Shown here in pieces: positions 1 through 7,397 of a DNA stretch of 46,602 nt. How positions within the stretch are numbered: the stretch's first letter is position 1; every line of letters starts with the position of its first letter. Origin of the DNA: Bacteroidetes bacterium GWF2_40_14 (GTDB lineage: Bacteria > Bacteroidota > Bacteroidia > Bacteroidales > UBA932); assembly GCA_001769195.1 (NCBI GenBank), contig MEOK01000041.1:16647-63248 (forward strand), in the 5' to 3' direction. Below the pieces are notes generated by a model, which saw only the letters and a program-made list of their open reading frames with translations, searched no databases and was not told where the DNA came from. The translations under genes were made by a program, and so were the position numbers.

Positions 1-41
1 GTAAAGCCGGGACACGTATCGGAAAATCCCCCACCTTACCC

Positions 42-97
42 ATTAGCACATTAACCCATTAGCACATTAGCAAATTAGCACATTAGCACATTAACCC
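42..97. repeat. Octamer tandem array (ATTAGCAC/ATTAACCC), copy 1
   Basis: Seven consecutive 8-bp units, each ATTAGCAC, ATTAGCAA or ATTAACCC, lie just upstream of the ABC binding-protein gene. The same two alternating octamers form a 14-unit array at 30557-30668. There is no spacer diversity, so this is a simple tandem repeat and not CRISPR. The first 41 bases of the window hold nothing recognisable. Confidence 0.9.
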
Positions 98-123
98 ACC
101 CACCCAATTGAAATATTTTTTTG

Positions 124-131
124 TACATTTG
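124..131 (+). promoter_or_regulatory. Possible -7 box of the ABC importer operon
   Basis: TACATTTG matches the Bacteroidota -7 consensus TAnnTTTG and lies 32 bases before the start codon at 164. No -33 TTTG box lies at the usual 19-21 base distance (the nearest TTG, at 108-110, is too close), so this is a weak call. Confidence 0.35.
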
Positions 132-163
132 ATAACCTAAAAATTTCGCTTAAACTGCTTCAA

Positions 164-1165
164 ATGAAAACTTCTGTAAAAACATTACTTAGGGTGGTCG
201 TTCTGATTGCCATTGCTATTTCTCTCCTCCTCATTATTGACAAAACATCTCAAAAAGATTCAGAAGGAAAACTACAACTAGTTCTCATACAGTATAATGA
301 CTCACCTTTATCTGAGCTGTCACAAAGCGGGATCGAAGATGGGTTGTCGCAGATTGGATTAAAGGCAGGCAAGGATTATGACCTCACAGTAAACAATGCT
401 CAAGGTGATATGGCAACGCTTAACCTCATGATAGATGCAGTAGCCGGCAGCAAACCGGACCTAATTTTTGTCACCTCCACCCCCACTTTGCAGGTTGCGG
501 CCAATAAAATCAAGGATATTCCTGTAGTTTTTTCAGTTGTAGCGGACCCTATAGTGGCAGGAGCAGGAACAAGTTTCACAGAGCATCTGCCAAATGTCAC
601 AGGAATTTCCACCCTTGGTGATTATGAAGGTATGGTAAAATGGATAGTTCTGATACGTCCGGGCACAATAAAGATAGGAACCATCTACTCCCCCGCAGAG
701 GCAAACTCAGTTAAAAACATGAGCGAACTTAAGAAGTACTCAGAACTTGCAGGAATTGAACTTGTGACAGTTCCGGTAAATTCCACAACAGAAGTTACAG
801 ACGCAGCACTGTCACTCATAGAAAGCAGGCCAGAAATCGTTTGTCAGATAGTAGATAATCTAACATCTTCATCAATTGCCAGTATTATAAAGGTCTGCCA
901 AAGCAACAAGGTTCCAATGTTCGGATTCGTGAGTGACCAGTCAAAAAAAGGGGCAGTTCTGGTTGTTTCCAGAGACTATCACCAGGCAGGTGTAGACGCA
1001 GTTAATCTGGCAAAAAAAATATTTGACGGAGCAAAACCGGCAGATATACCTTTTGAATTTGTAAGCAAAACAAATATCCTTATAAATCTCAAGGCAGCAG
1101 CTCAATACGGCATTGTTTTCCCGGATGAGCTTCTTAAACGAGAGGGAGTAATAATCTCAGAATAA
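164..1165 (+). CDS. ABC transporter substrate-binding protein (ABC_sub_bind / TrpX-like)
   Basis: This 333-residue protein has an N-terminal hydrophobic segment (about residues 9-26) that would act as signal peptide or membrane anchor; no lipobox Cys follows it. The rest reads as a two-lobed type I periplasmic binding protein of the ABC_sub_bind family, with the typical stretches PDLIFVTSTPTLQ, IPVVFSVVADP and GYEGMVKW-like NVTGISTLGDYEGM. Homologues with this permease/ATPase partnership bind small organic solutes such as aromatic amino acids, but the ligand cannot be read from the sequence. It is first in a four-gene operon: the STAS gene starts 8 bases later, followed by permease and ATPase. 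Family assignment is solid; substrate is unknown. Confidence 0.85.
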   Translation: MKTSVKTLLRVVVLIAIAISLLLIIDKTSQKDSEGKLQLVLIQYNDSPLSELSQSGIEDGLSQIGLKAGKDYDLTVNNAQGDMATLNLMIDAVAGSKPDLIFVTSTPTLQVAANKIKDIPVVFSVVADPIVAGAGTSFTEHLPNVTGISTLGDYEGMVKWIVLIRPGTIKIGTIYSPAEANSVKNMSELKKYSELAGIELVTVPVNSTTEVTDAALSLIESRPEIVCQIVDNLTSSSIASIIKVCQSNKVPMFGFVSDQSKKGAVLVVSRDYHQAGVDAVNLAKKIFDGAKPADIPFEFVSKTNILINLKAAAQYGIVFPDELLKREGVIISE

Positions 1166-1173
1166 AGACAACT

Positions 1174-2436
1174 ATGGACGAAAAACTGGTCATTACCAAT
1201 GAGCCCAAACAAGGCTACCTTTTGTTGCACGTAAGCGGAAGGGTAGACGGATACTGGTCCAAAATGCTGGACGAGGCCCTGGATGCTGCCATACGCGCAG
1301 GAGACCAGAACATAGCGCTCGATCTCGAAGAGGTAGATTATCTGAGTTCTCTGGGGATAAGAGTATTCGTAAAGTACGTAAAGCTCTTCAAGAGTATCGA
1401 CGGGTCATTCGGCATTACAAAAGCCTCTCAGAATGTTCATTCAATACTTGACATGGTTGGATTGGATTCGATGCTTAAATGGCAGGAACCATCAGTCACA
1501 GTAACAGAAACAGAAAATCCTTCTGCCTGCAAGGTTGAGAATGAAGGTTTCTGCTTCAAGTCGCAATCATTGTCAGAAAAACCGGCAGAAAATCTGGAAG
1601 AGAAACTACTCAAATGCACATTAGTTGGACATCCTGAAAAGTTGTTCAACAGCAGTTTTACCGAAAATGACCTTAAGAGTGTAAAATTCGGAAAGGGAAA
1701 GTATGGATTGGGACTGGGGGCATTTGGTACAGGGTACAAGGATTGTGAGGGTCGGTTCGGAGAGTTTGTTGCAGCTGGCGAAGCAGTGGCCTACATGCCG
1801 TCTGGGAAGATCAACAGCCCTGATTATCTGGTAACAGCGGGCACTTTGATTCCCGAGATCAATCTCCTTTATGGTATCCTGTTCGAGGGAGAGTTCAGCA
1901 GGTTTATCAGATTCACACCTCTTACCCCGGGAAAAAGATTGCCTTTTAGCTCAATAATTAATACAATATCCTCTCTAACAGGATATGAATCGTTTGCCAT
2001 GATTATGGTCGGCGAGAGTGCGGGAATTGTAGGAGCCTCTCTTCATAAATCCCCTGCGCTCTCAAAAACCGGAGAGAATCCGCTTGGCTATCCCGAGGTT
2101 AAGGAGAGTGTCAACTTTACAACAGAACCTGAGTTCAGAGGTAGTGTTGCGCTGACCACGGGTATAGTGACAAAAAAGGAGGGTGGCGACATTGCCCGGT
2201 TCACAAGGCCTTCAGCAGAGGGTGGAGAGCTTCGTCAGCATATGCACTCAGCCATTTTCAGCTACTTCCCTTTAAGTAAGTCTGATCAGGATTTAGATAA
2301 AACAGTATTTTCTCTTTTCGAAGATGACAAGATTGACAGCGTAATGCATCTTCTCAACGATCAGCGGGAGGCTGTGGGTATAGGAGAGAGTGAATTTTAT
2401 CAGGGAATTTGCTGGGTGGGTCCTTTGGATTTATAA
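1174..2436 (+). CDS. STAS-domain protein with a large uncharacterised C-terminal region, inside an ABC operon
   Basis: This 420-residue protein opens with a STAS domain (about residues 1-110), recognisable from the anti-anti-sigma-like pattern IALDLEEVDYLSSLGIRVF, where the Ser-Ser pair sits where such proteins are phosphorylated. The remaining ~300 residues (about 115-420) carry no motif I can name; they include Gly-rich stretches (FGKGKYGLGLGAFGTG, MIMVGESAGIVGASL) and end in a segment with QHMHSAIF and FYQGICWVGPL. No signal peptide or membrane segment is evident, so it is probably cytoplasmic. It lies 8 bases after the binding-protein gene and 23 before the permease gene. STAS domains usually regulate partner proteins or transporters, so a role in controlling this importer is a reasonable inference but unproven. 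Confidence 0.7.
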   Translation: MDEKLVITNEPKQGYLLLHVSGRVDGYWSKMLDEALDAAIRAGDQNIALDLEEVDYLSSLGIRVFVKYVKLFKSIDGSFGITKASQNVHSILDMVGLDSMLKWQEPSVTVTETENPSACKVENEGFCFKSQSLSEKPAENLEEKLLKCTLVGHPEKLFNSSFTENDLKSVKFGKGKYGLGLGAFGTGYKDCEGRFGEFVAAGEAVAYMPSGKINSPDYLVTAGTLIPEINLLYGILFEGEFSRFIRFTPLTPGKRLPFSSIINTISSLTGYESFAMIMVGESAGIVGASLHKSPALSKTGENPLGYPEVKESVNFTTEPEFRGSVALTTGIVTKKEGGDIARFTRPSAEGGELRQHMHSAIFSYFPLSKSDQDLDKTVFSLFEDDKIDSVMHLLNDQREAVGIGESEFYQGICWVGPLDL

Positions 2437-2459
2437 TATGAACTTAAATTGACAAAAAT

Positions 2460-3347
2460 ATGTCTTTACTAGTTGGGGCAATCACAATAGGCTTGATATT
2501 AGCTCTGTTGGCATTGGGAATCTTTATCAGTTTCAAGATTTTCAACTTTGCAGATATCACTGCAGAGGGTTCAATAACTCTGGGAGCATCAATTGCAGCG
2601 GCACTTATAGTAGCAGGGGTCGATCCGGTGACAGCTACAATAATTGCAATGTTTGGCGGTTTTATAGCAGGTGCATTAACGGGCATAATCCATACTAAAT
2701 TCAACATCAATGGCTTATTGTCAGGAATTTTAGTAATGACCGCCCTCTATTCAATAAATCTGCATATCATGGGAAAGAGCAACCTCCCCCTACTGTCGGA
2801 GGATACCATAATTACACAGATCGAATCTCTCAATCTTATGGCAAACAAGGAGATGACCATCCTGCTCTCGACTCTTTTGATTGTATCGGTTTTTGGAATT
2901 GTCCTCTATCTGTTTTTGAAGACAAATCTTGGGACAGCAATGCGGGCAACAGGAAACAACCCTCAAATGATAAGAGCCTTAGGGGTAAATACAAACCACA
3001 TGATAATTCTGGGTCTGGCTATTGCTAATGCTCTTATTGCTCTATCGGGGGCCATACTTGCACAATTTCAGGGGTTTGCCGACGTCCAGATGGGTATCGG
3101 GATGTTGGTCTGGGGTCTGGCAAGTGTAATTATCGGGGAGGCAGTCATTGGAGACAAATCCATCGGTTCACTAATTGTTGGTGCAGTTTTAGGTTCTTTG
3201 ATATTCAGGTTATTAGTTGCCATAGCTCTTCGCTGGGGCATGAATCCTAACGACCTTAAGCTCATTACTGCCATATTTGTATTCATAGCCCTTGTCCTGC
3301 CGGGTTTGTCTAAAAAATTTAAAAAGAGAGGAGTGACAGTAAAATGA
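2460..3347 (+). CDS. ABC transporter permease (BPD_transp_2 / LivH-like)
   Basis: This 295-residue protein is almost entirely hydrophobic, with about eight to nine predicted membrane segments, and belongs to the branched-chain-amino-acid-type permease family that pairs with ABC_sub_bind binding proteins. Family landmarks are FADITAEGSITLGASI near residue 25, the cytoplasmic coupling stretch GTAMRATGNNPQMIRALGV near 160-178, and the Gly-rich GMLVWGLASVIIGEAV. The stop codon overlaps the start of the ATPase gene by 4 bases, indicating translational coupling. Only one permease gene is present, so the membrane channel is probably a homodimer. It works with the flanking binding protein and ATPase. 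Confidence 0.9.
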   Translation: MSLLVGAITIGLILALLALGIFISFKIFNFADITAEGSITLGASIAAALIVAGVDPVTATIIAMFGGFIAGALTGIIHTKFNINGLLSGILVMTALYSINLHIMGKSNLPLLSEDTIITQIESLNLMANKEMTILLSTLLIVSVFGIVLYLFLKTNLGTAMRATGNNPQMIRALGVNTNHMIILGLAIANALIALSGAILAQFQGFADVQMGIGMLVWGLASVIIGEAVIGDKSIGSLIVGAVLGSLIFRLLVAIALRWGMNPNDLKLITAIFVFIALVLPGLSKKFKKRGVTVK

Positions 3348-4156
3348 TAACAATTACCAACTTATCAAAAACCTTCAATGCCGGCACCCCAAACGAGGTT
3401 TGTGCCCTTGACAATGTAAGCTGTACAATAGACAAGGGAAGTTTCGTTGTTCTTCTTGGTACAAACGGGTCGGGAAAGTCCACACTCCTGAATGCGGTTG
3501 CAGGAAACTTTTTCCCTGATAGTGGAAAGATCCTTCTGGATGGTTCGGATATTACAAATCTGCAGGAACACAAAAGAGCAAAATATATTGGCAGGGTTTT
3601 CCAGAACCCTTTCAGCGGAACCGCTCCCGACATGACAATTGCAGAGAACATTACCCTTGCTGTAAGGAGGGGCAGAAGCAGAGGATTAGGATGGGCCCTT
3701 CCCCTGAGTTCTGTTGATGAATTCAAGAAACGGGTCAAATCGTTGAACATGGGCCTTGAAGAGAGGCTCGACTCTCCAATAGGAAAACTTTCTGGAGGTC
3801 AAAGACAGGCGCTTACACTATTAATGGCTACATGGCTAAAGCCTAAACTCTTACTTCTTGACGAGCACACGGCAGCATTGGACCCAAAGACAGCAAACAA
3901 AGTCATTCAGCTTACCGAGGAGGTTGTAAGCAAAGACAACCTTACCACAATGATGGTGACACATTCCATGCAACAGGCGGTAAATATGGGTGACCGAATA
4001 TTGATGCTTAACAACGGTAAGATTGTCTATGACATTAAGGGAGAGGAGAAGAAGCGGATCAAGACTCACGACCTGCTTGCTCTCTTTGATGAGATTCGCA
4101 AAAGGGAACAGGTAGACCCTACAACTGCAGAGATGCTTATCAGTAATTACGTCTGA
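3344..4156 (+). CDS. ABC transporter ATP-binding protein
   Basis: This 270-residue nucleotide-binding subunit powers the importer. The Walker A motif GTNGSGKST is at residues 39-47, the signature motif LSGGQRQ precedes Walker B LLLLDEHTAALDP, and the switch histidine is in MVTHSMQQ. The order and spacing are canonical, so it should be catalytically competent. It overlaps the permease gene by 4 bases and closes the operon. The gene is followed directly by the large dispersed repeat at about 4240-4700, in the same orientation; no classic U-tract terminator was seen before the repeat, so transcripts may run into it. Confidence 0.93.
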   Translation: MITITNLSKTFNAGTPNEVCALDNVSCTIDKGSFVVLLGTNGSGKSTLLNAVAGNFFPDSGKILLDGSDITNLQEHKRAKYIGRVFQNPFSGTAPDMTIAENITLAVRRGRSRGLGWALPLSSVDEFKKRVKSLNMGLEERLDSPIGKLSGGQRQALTLLMATWLKPKLLLLDEHTAALDPKTANKVIQLTEEVVSKDNLTTMMVTHSMQQAVNMGDRILMLNNGKIVYDIKGEEKKRIKTHDLLALFDEIRKREQVDPTTAEMLISNYV

Positions 4157-4239
4157 CAAAACTGCCAGAATCTTTCTACCGTTTTACTACTACGGACATT
4201 GATTACAATCTAATGTCTGCTCTTTTCTGACAGCCGCTC

Positions 4240-4700
4240 TGCCACAATCTCTGCTGCCACAATCTCTGCCAGAGGTTTTAGTACTTCATTAGAAATGAGA
4301 AACATGCATATTCATCTGCTAATCACCAATTTACCAACTACTCTGCCAAAGCTGTTAGCAGTTGTCAAATAATCAGCTAATTATATATTTGTTTGATTTT
4401 CAGACCATTTCGCAAGTATTTGTAAGTCATACATATGCTACACCCTCTGGCAGAGACTCTGCCAGAGGGTGTAGCACTTCTCTGAAAATGAGAGGCATAC
4501 GTATTCGCCTGCTAATCTATCATTTACTAACGGCTCTGACAGAGCTGTTAGTAAATACCTAATTTGTAGCTGAATATAAAACCATGTGGAGGCAAATCTT
4601 GCCGACACATACCTTCTTGAGCTAAATTTCGCATTACTCAGTGCCCTTTGCAGTTTTCATATGATTTTGCTGGACATCTGGAAAACTTTAAAAGCAGAAA
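4240..4700 (+). repeat. Large dispersed multi-hairpin repeat, copy A
   Basis: This gene-free stretch after the ABC ATPase gene is shared at length with 16965-17460 and in part with 26817-27030 and 46355-46540 (both minus). Two related modules each run CTCTGCCAGAGG, then a TTAG-AC-TTC-AAATGAGA stretch, then TTCRYCTGCTAATC, then a stem. Hairpins: a perfect palindrome at 4436-4476 (20-base arms around one A); a 17-base stem at 4522-4556 with one G-U pair (ATTTACTAAC...GTTAGTAAAT); and the terminal CATGTGGAGGCAA-ATC-TTGCCGACACATACC structure near 4582-4610. The tail CATTACTCAGTG-CCTTTGCAG-TTTT-CATGATTTTGC near 4632-4680 recurs in copies B and D. No protein-coding content was found. Borders are approximate. 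Confidence 0.8.
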
Positions 4701-4748
4701 TAGCAGTTCTGATATGTTTGATGCAAATGATGCAAGTAATCATACGAT

Positions 4749-4777
4749 GGGTACACTTGCCACGTCCCCATGTACCC
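4749..4777 (+). repeat. 29-bp palindromic element (P1), intergenic copy
   Basis: Arms GGGTACA and TGTACCC enclose a core containing CGTCCCC; the whole is 29 bp. It is the only one of six copies in this window that lies outside a gene. It is followed by further ATGTACCC/TATACCC half-repeats up to about 4801. Confidence 0.8.
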
Positions 4778-4846
4778 ACCCATGTACCCACATATATACC
4801 CACAAATACTCACCCCTCGTACATAAAATATATTTTCCATTGGAAA

Positions 4847-4877
4847 TTTGTTTTTATGGAAAATGTATTTATCTTTG
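4847..4877 (+). promoter_or_regulatory. Bacteroidota-type promoter for the DUF6132-methyltransferase genes
   Basis: TTTG at 4847-4850 and TATCTTTG at 4870-4877 are 19 bases apart, matching the TTTG-N19-TAnnTTTG consensus of the Bacteroidota housekeeping sigma factor. The start codon at 4904 is 26 bases downstream. Confidence 0.75.
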
Positions 4878-4903
4878 CACTGTATTTCTTAAAGAAAAAA
4901 CTG

Positions 4904-5116
4904 ATGGAAAGATTACTTAATTATATAAAGATTAACTGGCTCATTTTTGCGGGATTAGGAACAGGTGCCATTGCAGGCTACCTCTACTGGTACTTTATCG
5001 GCTGTCAAAGCGGTACTTGCCCCATAACCTCATCACCTCTCAACAGTACAATCTATGGTACAATTATGGGAGGACTATTTTTCAGTATGTTTAAAAAAGA
5101 GAAAAAGAAAAATTAG
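4904..5116 (+). CDS. DUF6132-type small membrane protein
   Basis: This 70-residue protein has two hydrophobic segments (about residues 11-27 and 46-62) separated by a short loop with Cys residues and the stretch CQSGTCPITSSP, followed by a Lys-rich tail. This matches the DUF6132 family of tiny Bacteroidota inner-membrane proteins, often found beside thioredoxin- or rhodanese-like genes. The start at 4904 was chosen because the reading frame upstream runs through repeat sequence and because the promoter at 4847-4877 lies between. The methyltransferase gene starts 2 bases after its stop. The molecular role is unknown; the two Cys and the neighbouring thioredoxin hint at thiol chemistry, which is inference. 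Confidence 0.8.
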   Translation: MERLLNYIKINWLIFAGLGTGAIAGYLYWYFIGCQSGTCPITSSPLNSTIYGTIMGGLFFSMFKKEKKKN

Positions 5117-5118
5117 TT

Positions 5119-5736
5119 ATGACTGATTATTTTAAGAATAAAGCATCAGATTGGGACTCTCCTATGAAGGTTGATATGTCCGGACGATTTGTAGAAGAGA
5201 TGGTCAGTAACGTAAAATTCAACAAATCTGTAAAGGCAATGGATTTGGGCTGTGGAACAGGTCTTGTGGGATTGAGCATAGTCAATGAGATAAAGTCACT
5301 CATCATGGTAGATAACTCTAAGGCAATGATTGACAAGTTAAAAGAGAAACTTGAAGAAATTGAGCAAAACAGCAAAACCGCTCTTAAAGAAAAAGTAAAA
5401 ATCATAAATGGATCTGTAGACAAATATACAACTAAGGACCTGGATGTAGTTTTTTCTCTTATGGCAATTCACCATATAGATAATATTGATGCTCTTTTAG
5501 AACATATTTCAAAAATTCTCAAACCTGGAGGAGTTCTGATAATAGGTGATTTGTGCGAAGAAGACGGATCATTTCATGGTGAAGAGAGTGTCCCACATAA
5601 CGGATTTAATATCGAATCCCTCTCCAAACAAATGGAAGAGTGCGATTTAGACATTGTTACCACATATACATACAATACAATTAAAAAGAATAACCGTGAC
5701 TATGACCAATTTATCATAATCGCAAAAAAAATATAA
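5119..5736 (+). CDS. Class I SAM-dependent methyltransferase
   Basis: This 205-residue cytoplasmic enzyme has the SAM-binding motif I MDLGCGTGLVGLSI at residues 41-54, an acidic motif II (MVDNSKAMID), and the motif IV/post-motif region VFSLMAIHHIDNID followed by LKPGGVLIIGDL. The fold is a compact methyltransferase of the Methyltransf_11/12 type; it has no accessory domain that would name the substrate. It begins 2 bases after the DUF6132 gene and is 22 bases before thioredoxin, so the three are likely co-transcribed. Substrate unknown; a small-molecule or metalloid/thiol substrate is only a possibility suggested by the neighbours. Confidence 0.88.
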   Translation: MTDYFKNKASDWDSPMKVDMSGRFVEEMVSNVKFNKSVKAMDLGCGTGLVGLSIVNEIKSLIMVDNSKAMIDKLKEKLEEIEQNSKTALKEKVKIINGSVDKYTTKDLDVVFSLMAIHHIDNIDALLEHISKILKPGGVLIIGDLCEEDGSFHGEESVPHNGFNIESLSKQMEECDLDIVTTYTYNTIKKNNRDYDQFIIIAKKI

Positions 5737-5758
5737 AAACAGAAAAAATATTTTAATC

Positions 5759-6118
5759 ATGAAAACAATACACTTAACAAAAAATGAGTTTTTAGCAAAA
5801 GTTGCTAATTATGAAACCGATCCCACAGAATGGAAATATCTTGGTGACAAGCCAGCAATTATTGACTTCTATGCAGACTGGTGCGGCCCGTGCAAGACTA
5901 TCGCCCCCGTATTGGAGGAACTTGCTGCTGAGTACGAAGGCAAAATATATGTTTATAAGGTTAATACAGAACAAGAACAAGAACTTGCCGGAACATTTGG
6001 TATCCGCAGTATCCCATCACTATTGTTTGTACCTATGTCCGGCCCGCCACAAATGGCCCAGGGAGCACTGCCTAAGGCTTCTTTCAAAGAGGCCATAGAA
6101 AACGTTCTGTTGAAATAA
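5759..6118 (+). CDS. trxA: Thioredoxin
   Basis: This 119-residue protein has the active site WCGPC with cysteines at residues 42 and 45, the preceding IIDFYADWCGPC strand-helix junction, and the cis-proline loop IRSIPSLLFV. Length and motif are those of a classical cytoplasmic thioredoxin, with an N-terminal extension of about ten residues and no signal peptide. It reduces protein disulfides using electrons from thioredoxin reductase, which is not in this window. It follows the methyltransferase by 22 bases and precedes the Cys-rich exported protein gene by about 70. Bacteroidota often carry several thioredoxins, so the symbol denotes the family, not proven orthology. Confidence 0.9.
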   Translation: MKTIHLTKNEFLAKVANYETDPTEWKYLGDKPAIIDFYADWCGPCKTIAPVLEELAAEYEGKIYVYKVNTEQEQELAGTFGIRSIPSLLFVPMSGPPQMAQGALPKASFKEAIENVLLK

Positions 6119-6189
6119 TTATTAAAGTTGGCTCGAAAATTGCGGCGATCATTTCCGACAATTTGAGTAAATACTTTAATAATAAAAAA

Positions 6190-6672
6190 ATGAAATCTAA
6201 ACTAACACTAATTGCACTGGCACTTATTGCCACTGTAAGCATTGCATCTGCACAGAACACACAAACAAAAGAGGTTAAATCAACTAAAGAAAAAGCATGT
6301 TGCCCACAAACTGAACAAAAGGCATGCTGCCCACAAACAGAACAAAAGGCAACTGCAGATAAAAAGGATGGCAAAACCGTTGCATGCCCATGCTCTGCTA
6401 AAACTACTGAAAAAGTAGCTGAAAAGAAGCAAGAATGCACAGGTAATTGCACAGGCAATTGCGAGAAAAAAGAGGTGAAAGCTGTAAAGAAAGATGAGTG
6501 CTCAGGTAATTGCTCAGACTGTGATAAGGATAAGAAGGAAGTAAAAAAATCTGCTTGTTGTGAGGAGCAAAAGGCAGCACCAAAAAGCTGTTGTGAAGGA
6601 GCTGACAAGAGTGTTAAACCAGCTAAACCGGCAGAACCAGCAAAAGCAGTGAAAGCTGCAAAAGTAAAATAG
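6190..6672 (+). CDS. Exported Cys/Lys-rich repeat protein, possible metal binder
   Basis: The 160-residue product starts at 6190 with a signal peptide ending in a SIASAQ-type cleavage site (about residue 21). The mature part is built from short Cys motifs separated by Lys/Glu-rich linkers: KACCPQTEQ twice, ACPCS, ECTGNCTGNC, ECSGNCSDC, SACCEE and SCCEG, about sixteen cysteines in all. Its tail is an Ala/Pro/Lys repeat. CC and CxxC pairs of this kind bind soft metals in metallothionein-like proteins, but no named family was recognised. The signal peptide closely resembles that of the EF-hand protein at 8300-8677, suggesting shared ancestry of the two leaders. A strong terminator follows at 6713. 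Metal sequestration in the envelope is an inference from composition and neighbours. Confidence 0.75.
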   Translation: MKSKLTLIALALIATVSIASAQNTQTKEVKSTKEKACCPQTEQKACCPQTEQKATADKKDGKTVACPCSAKTTEKVAEKKQECTGNCTGNCEKKEVKAVKKDECSGNCSDCDKDKKEVKKSACCEEQKAAPKSCCEGADKSVKPAKPAEPAKAVKAAKVK

Positions 6673-6712
6673 TTAAGTAGTTACTTCTATTTGGGTCTCA
6701 TTTACTCCATTT

Positions 6713-6745
6713 AATCTCACAGATTCTTCTGTGAGATTTTTTTTT
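6713..6745 (+). terminator. Rho-independent terminator after the Cys-rich protein gene
   Basis: A perfect 11-bp stem (AATCTCACAGA / TCTGTGAGATT) with a 4-base loop is followed by an uninterrupted T tract to 6745. It separates the thioredoxin/Cys-rich unit from the ECF sigma unit. Confidence 0.93.
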
Positions 6746-6749
6746 ACCG

Positions 6750-6779
6750 TAGGTTTTTGAACATATTGGTGTCTAAATA
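6750..6779 (+). promoter_or_regulatory. Candidate ECF-sigma promoter upstream of the sigma gene
   Basis: TAGG at 6750-6753 and TGTCTAAATA at 6770-6779 occur with exactly the same spacing at 7365-7394, just before the next gene. A two-box element repeated at one spacing before both genes suggests autoregulation by the encoded sigma factor. No known consensus was matched. Confidence 0.45.
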
Positions 6780-6796
6780 CTATCAAAAGAGAATTA

Positions 6797-7360
6797 ATGA
6801 CTAATCCCGAGGAGATAAAAAATATAATTTCTGATATTCTAGCTGGTGAGAGAGAGAAATTCAGCCTAATTGTCAACCTGTACAAAGAGAGTGTTTTCAG
6901 GATTGCAATTGGATACATGCACACGAAAGATGATGCAGAAGATATTGTTCAGGAGGTATTCATCAAGACGTACCAATCACTTTCCGGATTTAAGGGAAAG
7001 TCGGAATTTTCTACATGGCTGTATAGAATCACAGTAAACACATGTCTGAATGCAATTGAGAAGAAACAGAGATATTCATTTTTTCAAAAAGCAGAGGATA
7101 CTGTAACTCGTATTTTTAACATTAGGTCCGACGACAAAAATCCAGAAGAAAAGTTACTCTCCCGGGAGAAGGAAAAAGCAGTCCAGGATGCAATCGACTC
7201 TCTTCCTAAACAACAAAGAACAGCCTTTACATTAAAAAGGTACGAGGACCTATCTCAGCAGGATATCTCAAAAATAATGAATTTATCAGAAGGTGCCGTT
7301 GAACAATTGCTACAGAGAGCAAAGGTAAATCTCACTAATAAATTAAAAAAAATAAAATAA
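6797..7360 (+). CDS. ECF-type RNA polymerase sigma factor
   Basis: This 187-residue protein has sigma region 2 at about residues 22-90 (core-binding and -10 recognition stretch DDAEDIVQEVFIKTYQSL followed by FSTWLYRITVN) and region 4 at about 128-180, with the helix-turn-helix LSQQDISKIMNLSEGAVEQ. Regions 1 and 3 are missing, as expected of an extracytoplasmic-function sigma factor. The next gene encodes a small single-pass membrane protein that could be its anti-sigma, and the one after a Spy/CnrX-like periplasmic protein, an arrangement like sensor modules for envelope or metal stress. A repeated upstream element at 6750-6779 suggests it drives its own gene. Confidence 0.92.
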   Translation: MTNPEEIKNIISDILAGEREKFSLIVNLYKESVFRIAIGYMHTKDDAEDIVQEVFIKTYQSLSGFKGKSEFSTWLYRITVNTCLNAIEKKQRYSFFQKAEDTVTRIFNIRSDDKNPEEKLLSREKEKAVQDAIDSLPKQQRTAFTLKRYEDLSQQDISKIMNLSEGAVEQLLQRAKVNLTNKLKKIK

Positions 7361-7364
7361 TTCA

Positions 7365-7394
7365 TAGGATTTCTAATAAACACCTGTCTAAATA
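7365..7394 (+). promoter_or_regulatory. Candidate ECF-sigma promoter, second copy
   Basis: TAGG at 7365-7368 and TGTCTAAATA at 7385-7394 mirror the element at 6750-6779. The annotated ATG at 7398 lies only 3 bases after the box, so a transcript from here would be leaderless or the true start is further in. Confidence 0.35.
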
Positions 7395-7397
7395 AGT

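Noticed and set aside
42-97. Array of short repeats resembling a CRISPR
   Set aside because: Units are 8 bp, contiguous and without spacers; no cas genes are nearby. The same holds for 27284-27353, 30557-30668 and 43404-43445.
4362-4903. Open frames in and after dispersed repeat copy A, including an N-terminal extension of the DUF6132 protein
   Set aside because: The residues come from repeat sequence and the 29-bp palindrome, and a canonical promoter lies at 4847-4877, downstream of those starts.
6119-6189. Terminator between thioredoxin and the Cys-rich protein gene
   Set aside because: An imperfect stem (AAATTG/CAATTT) is present but has mismatches and no T run, so read-through is more likely.
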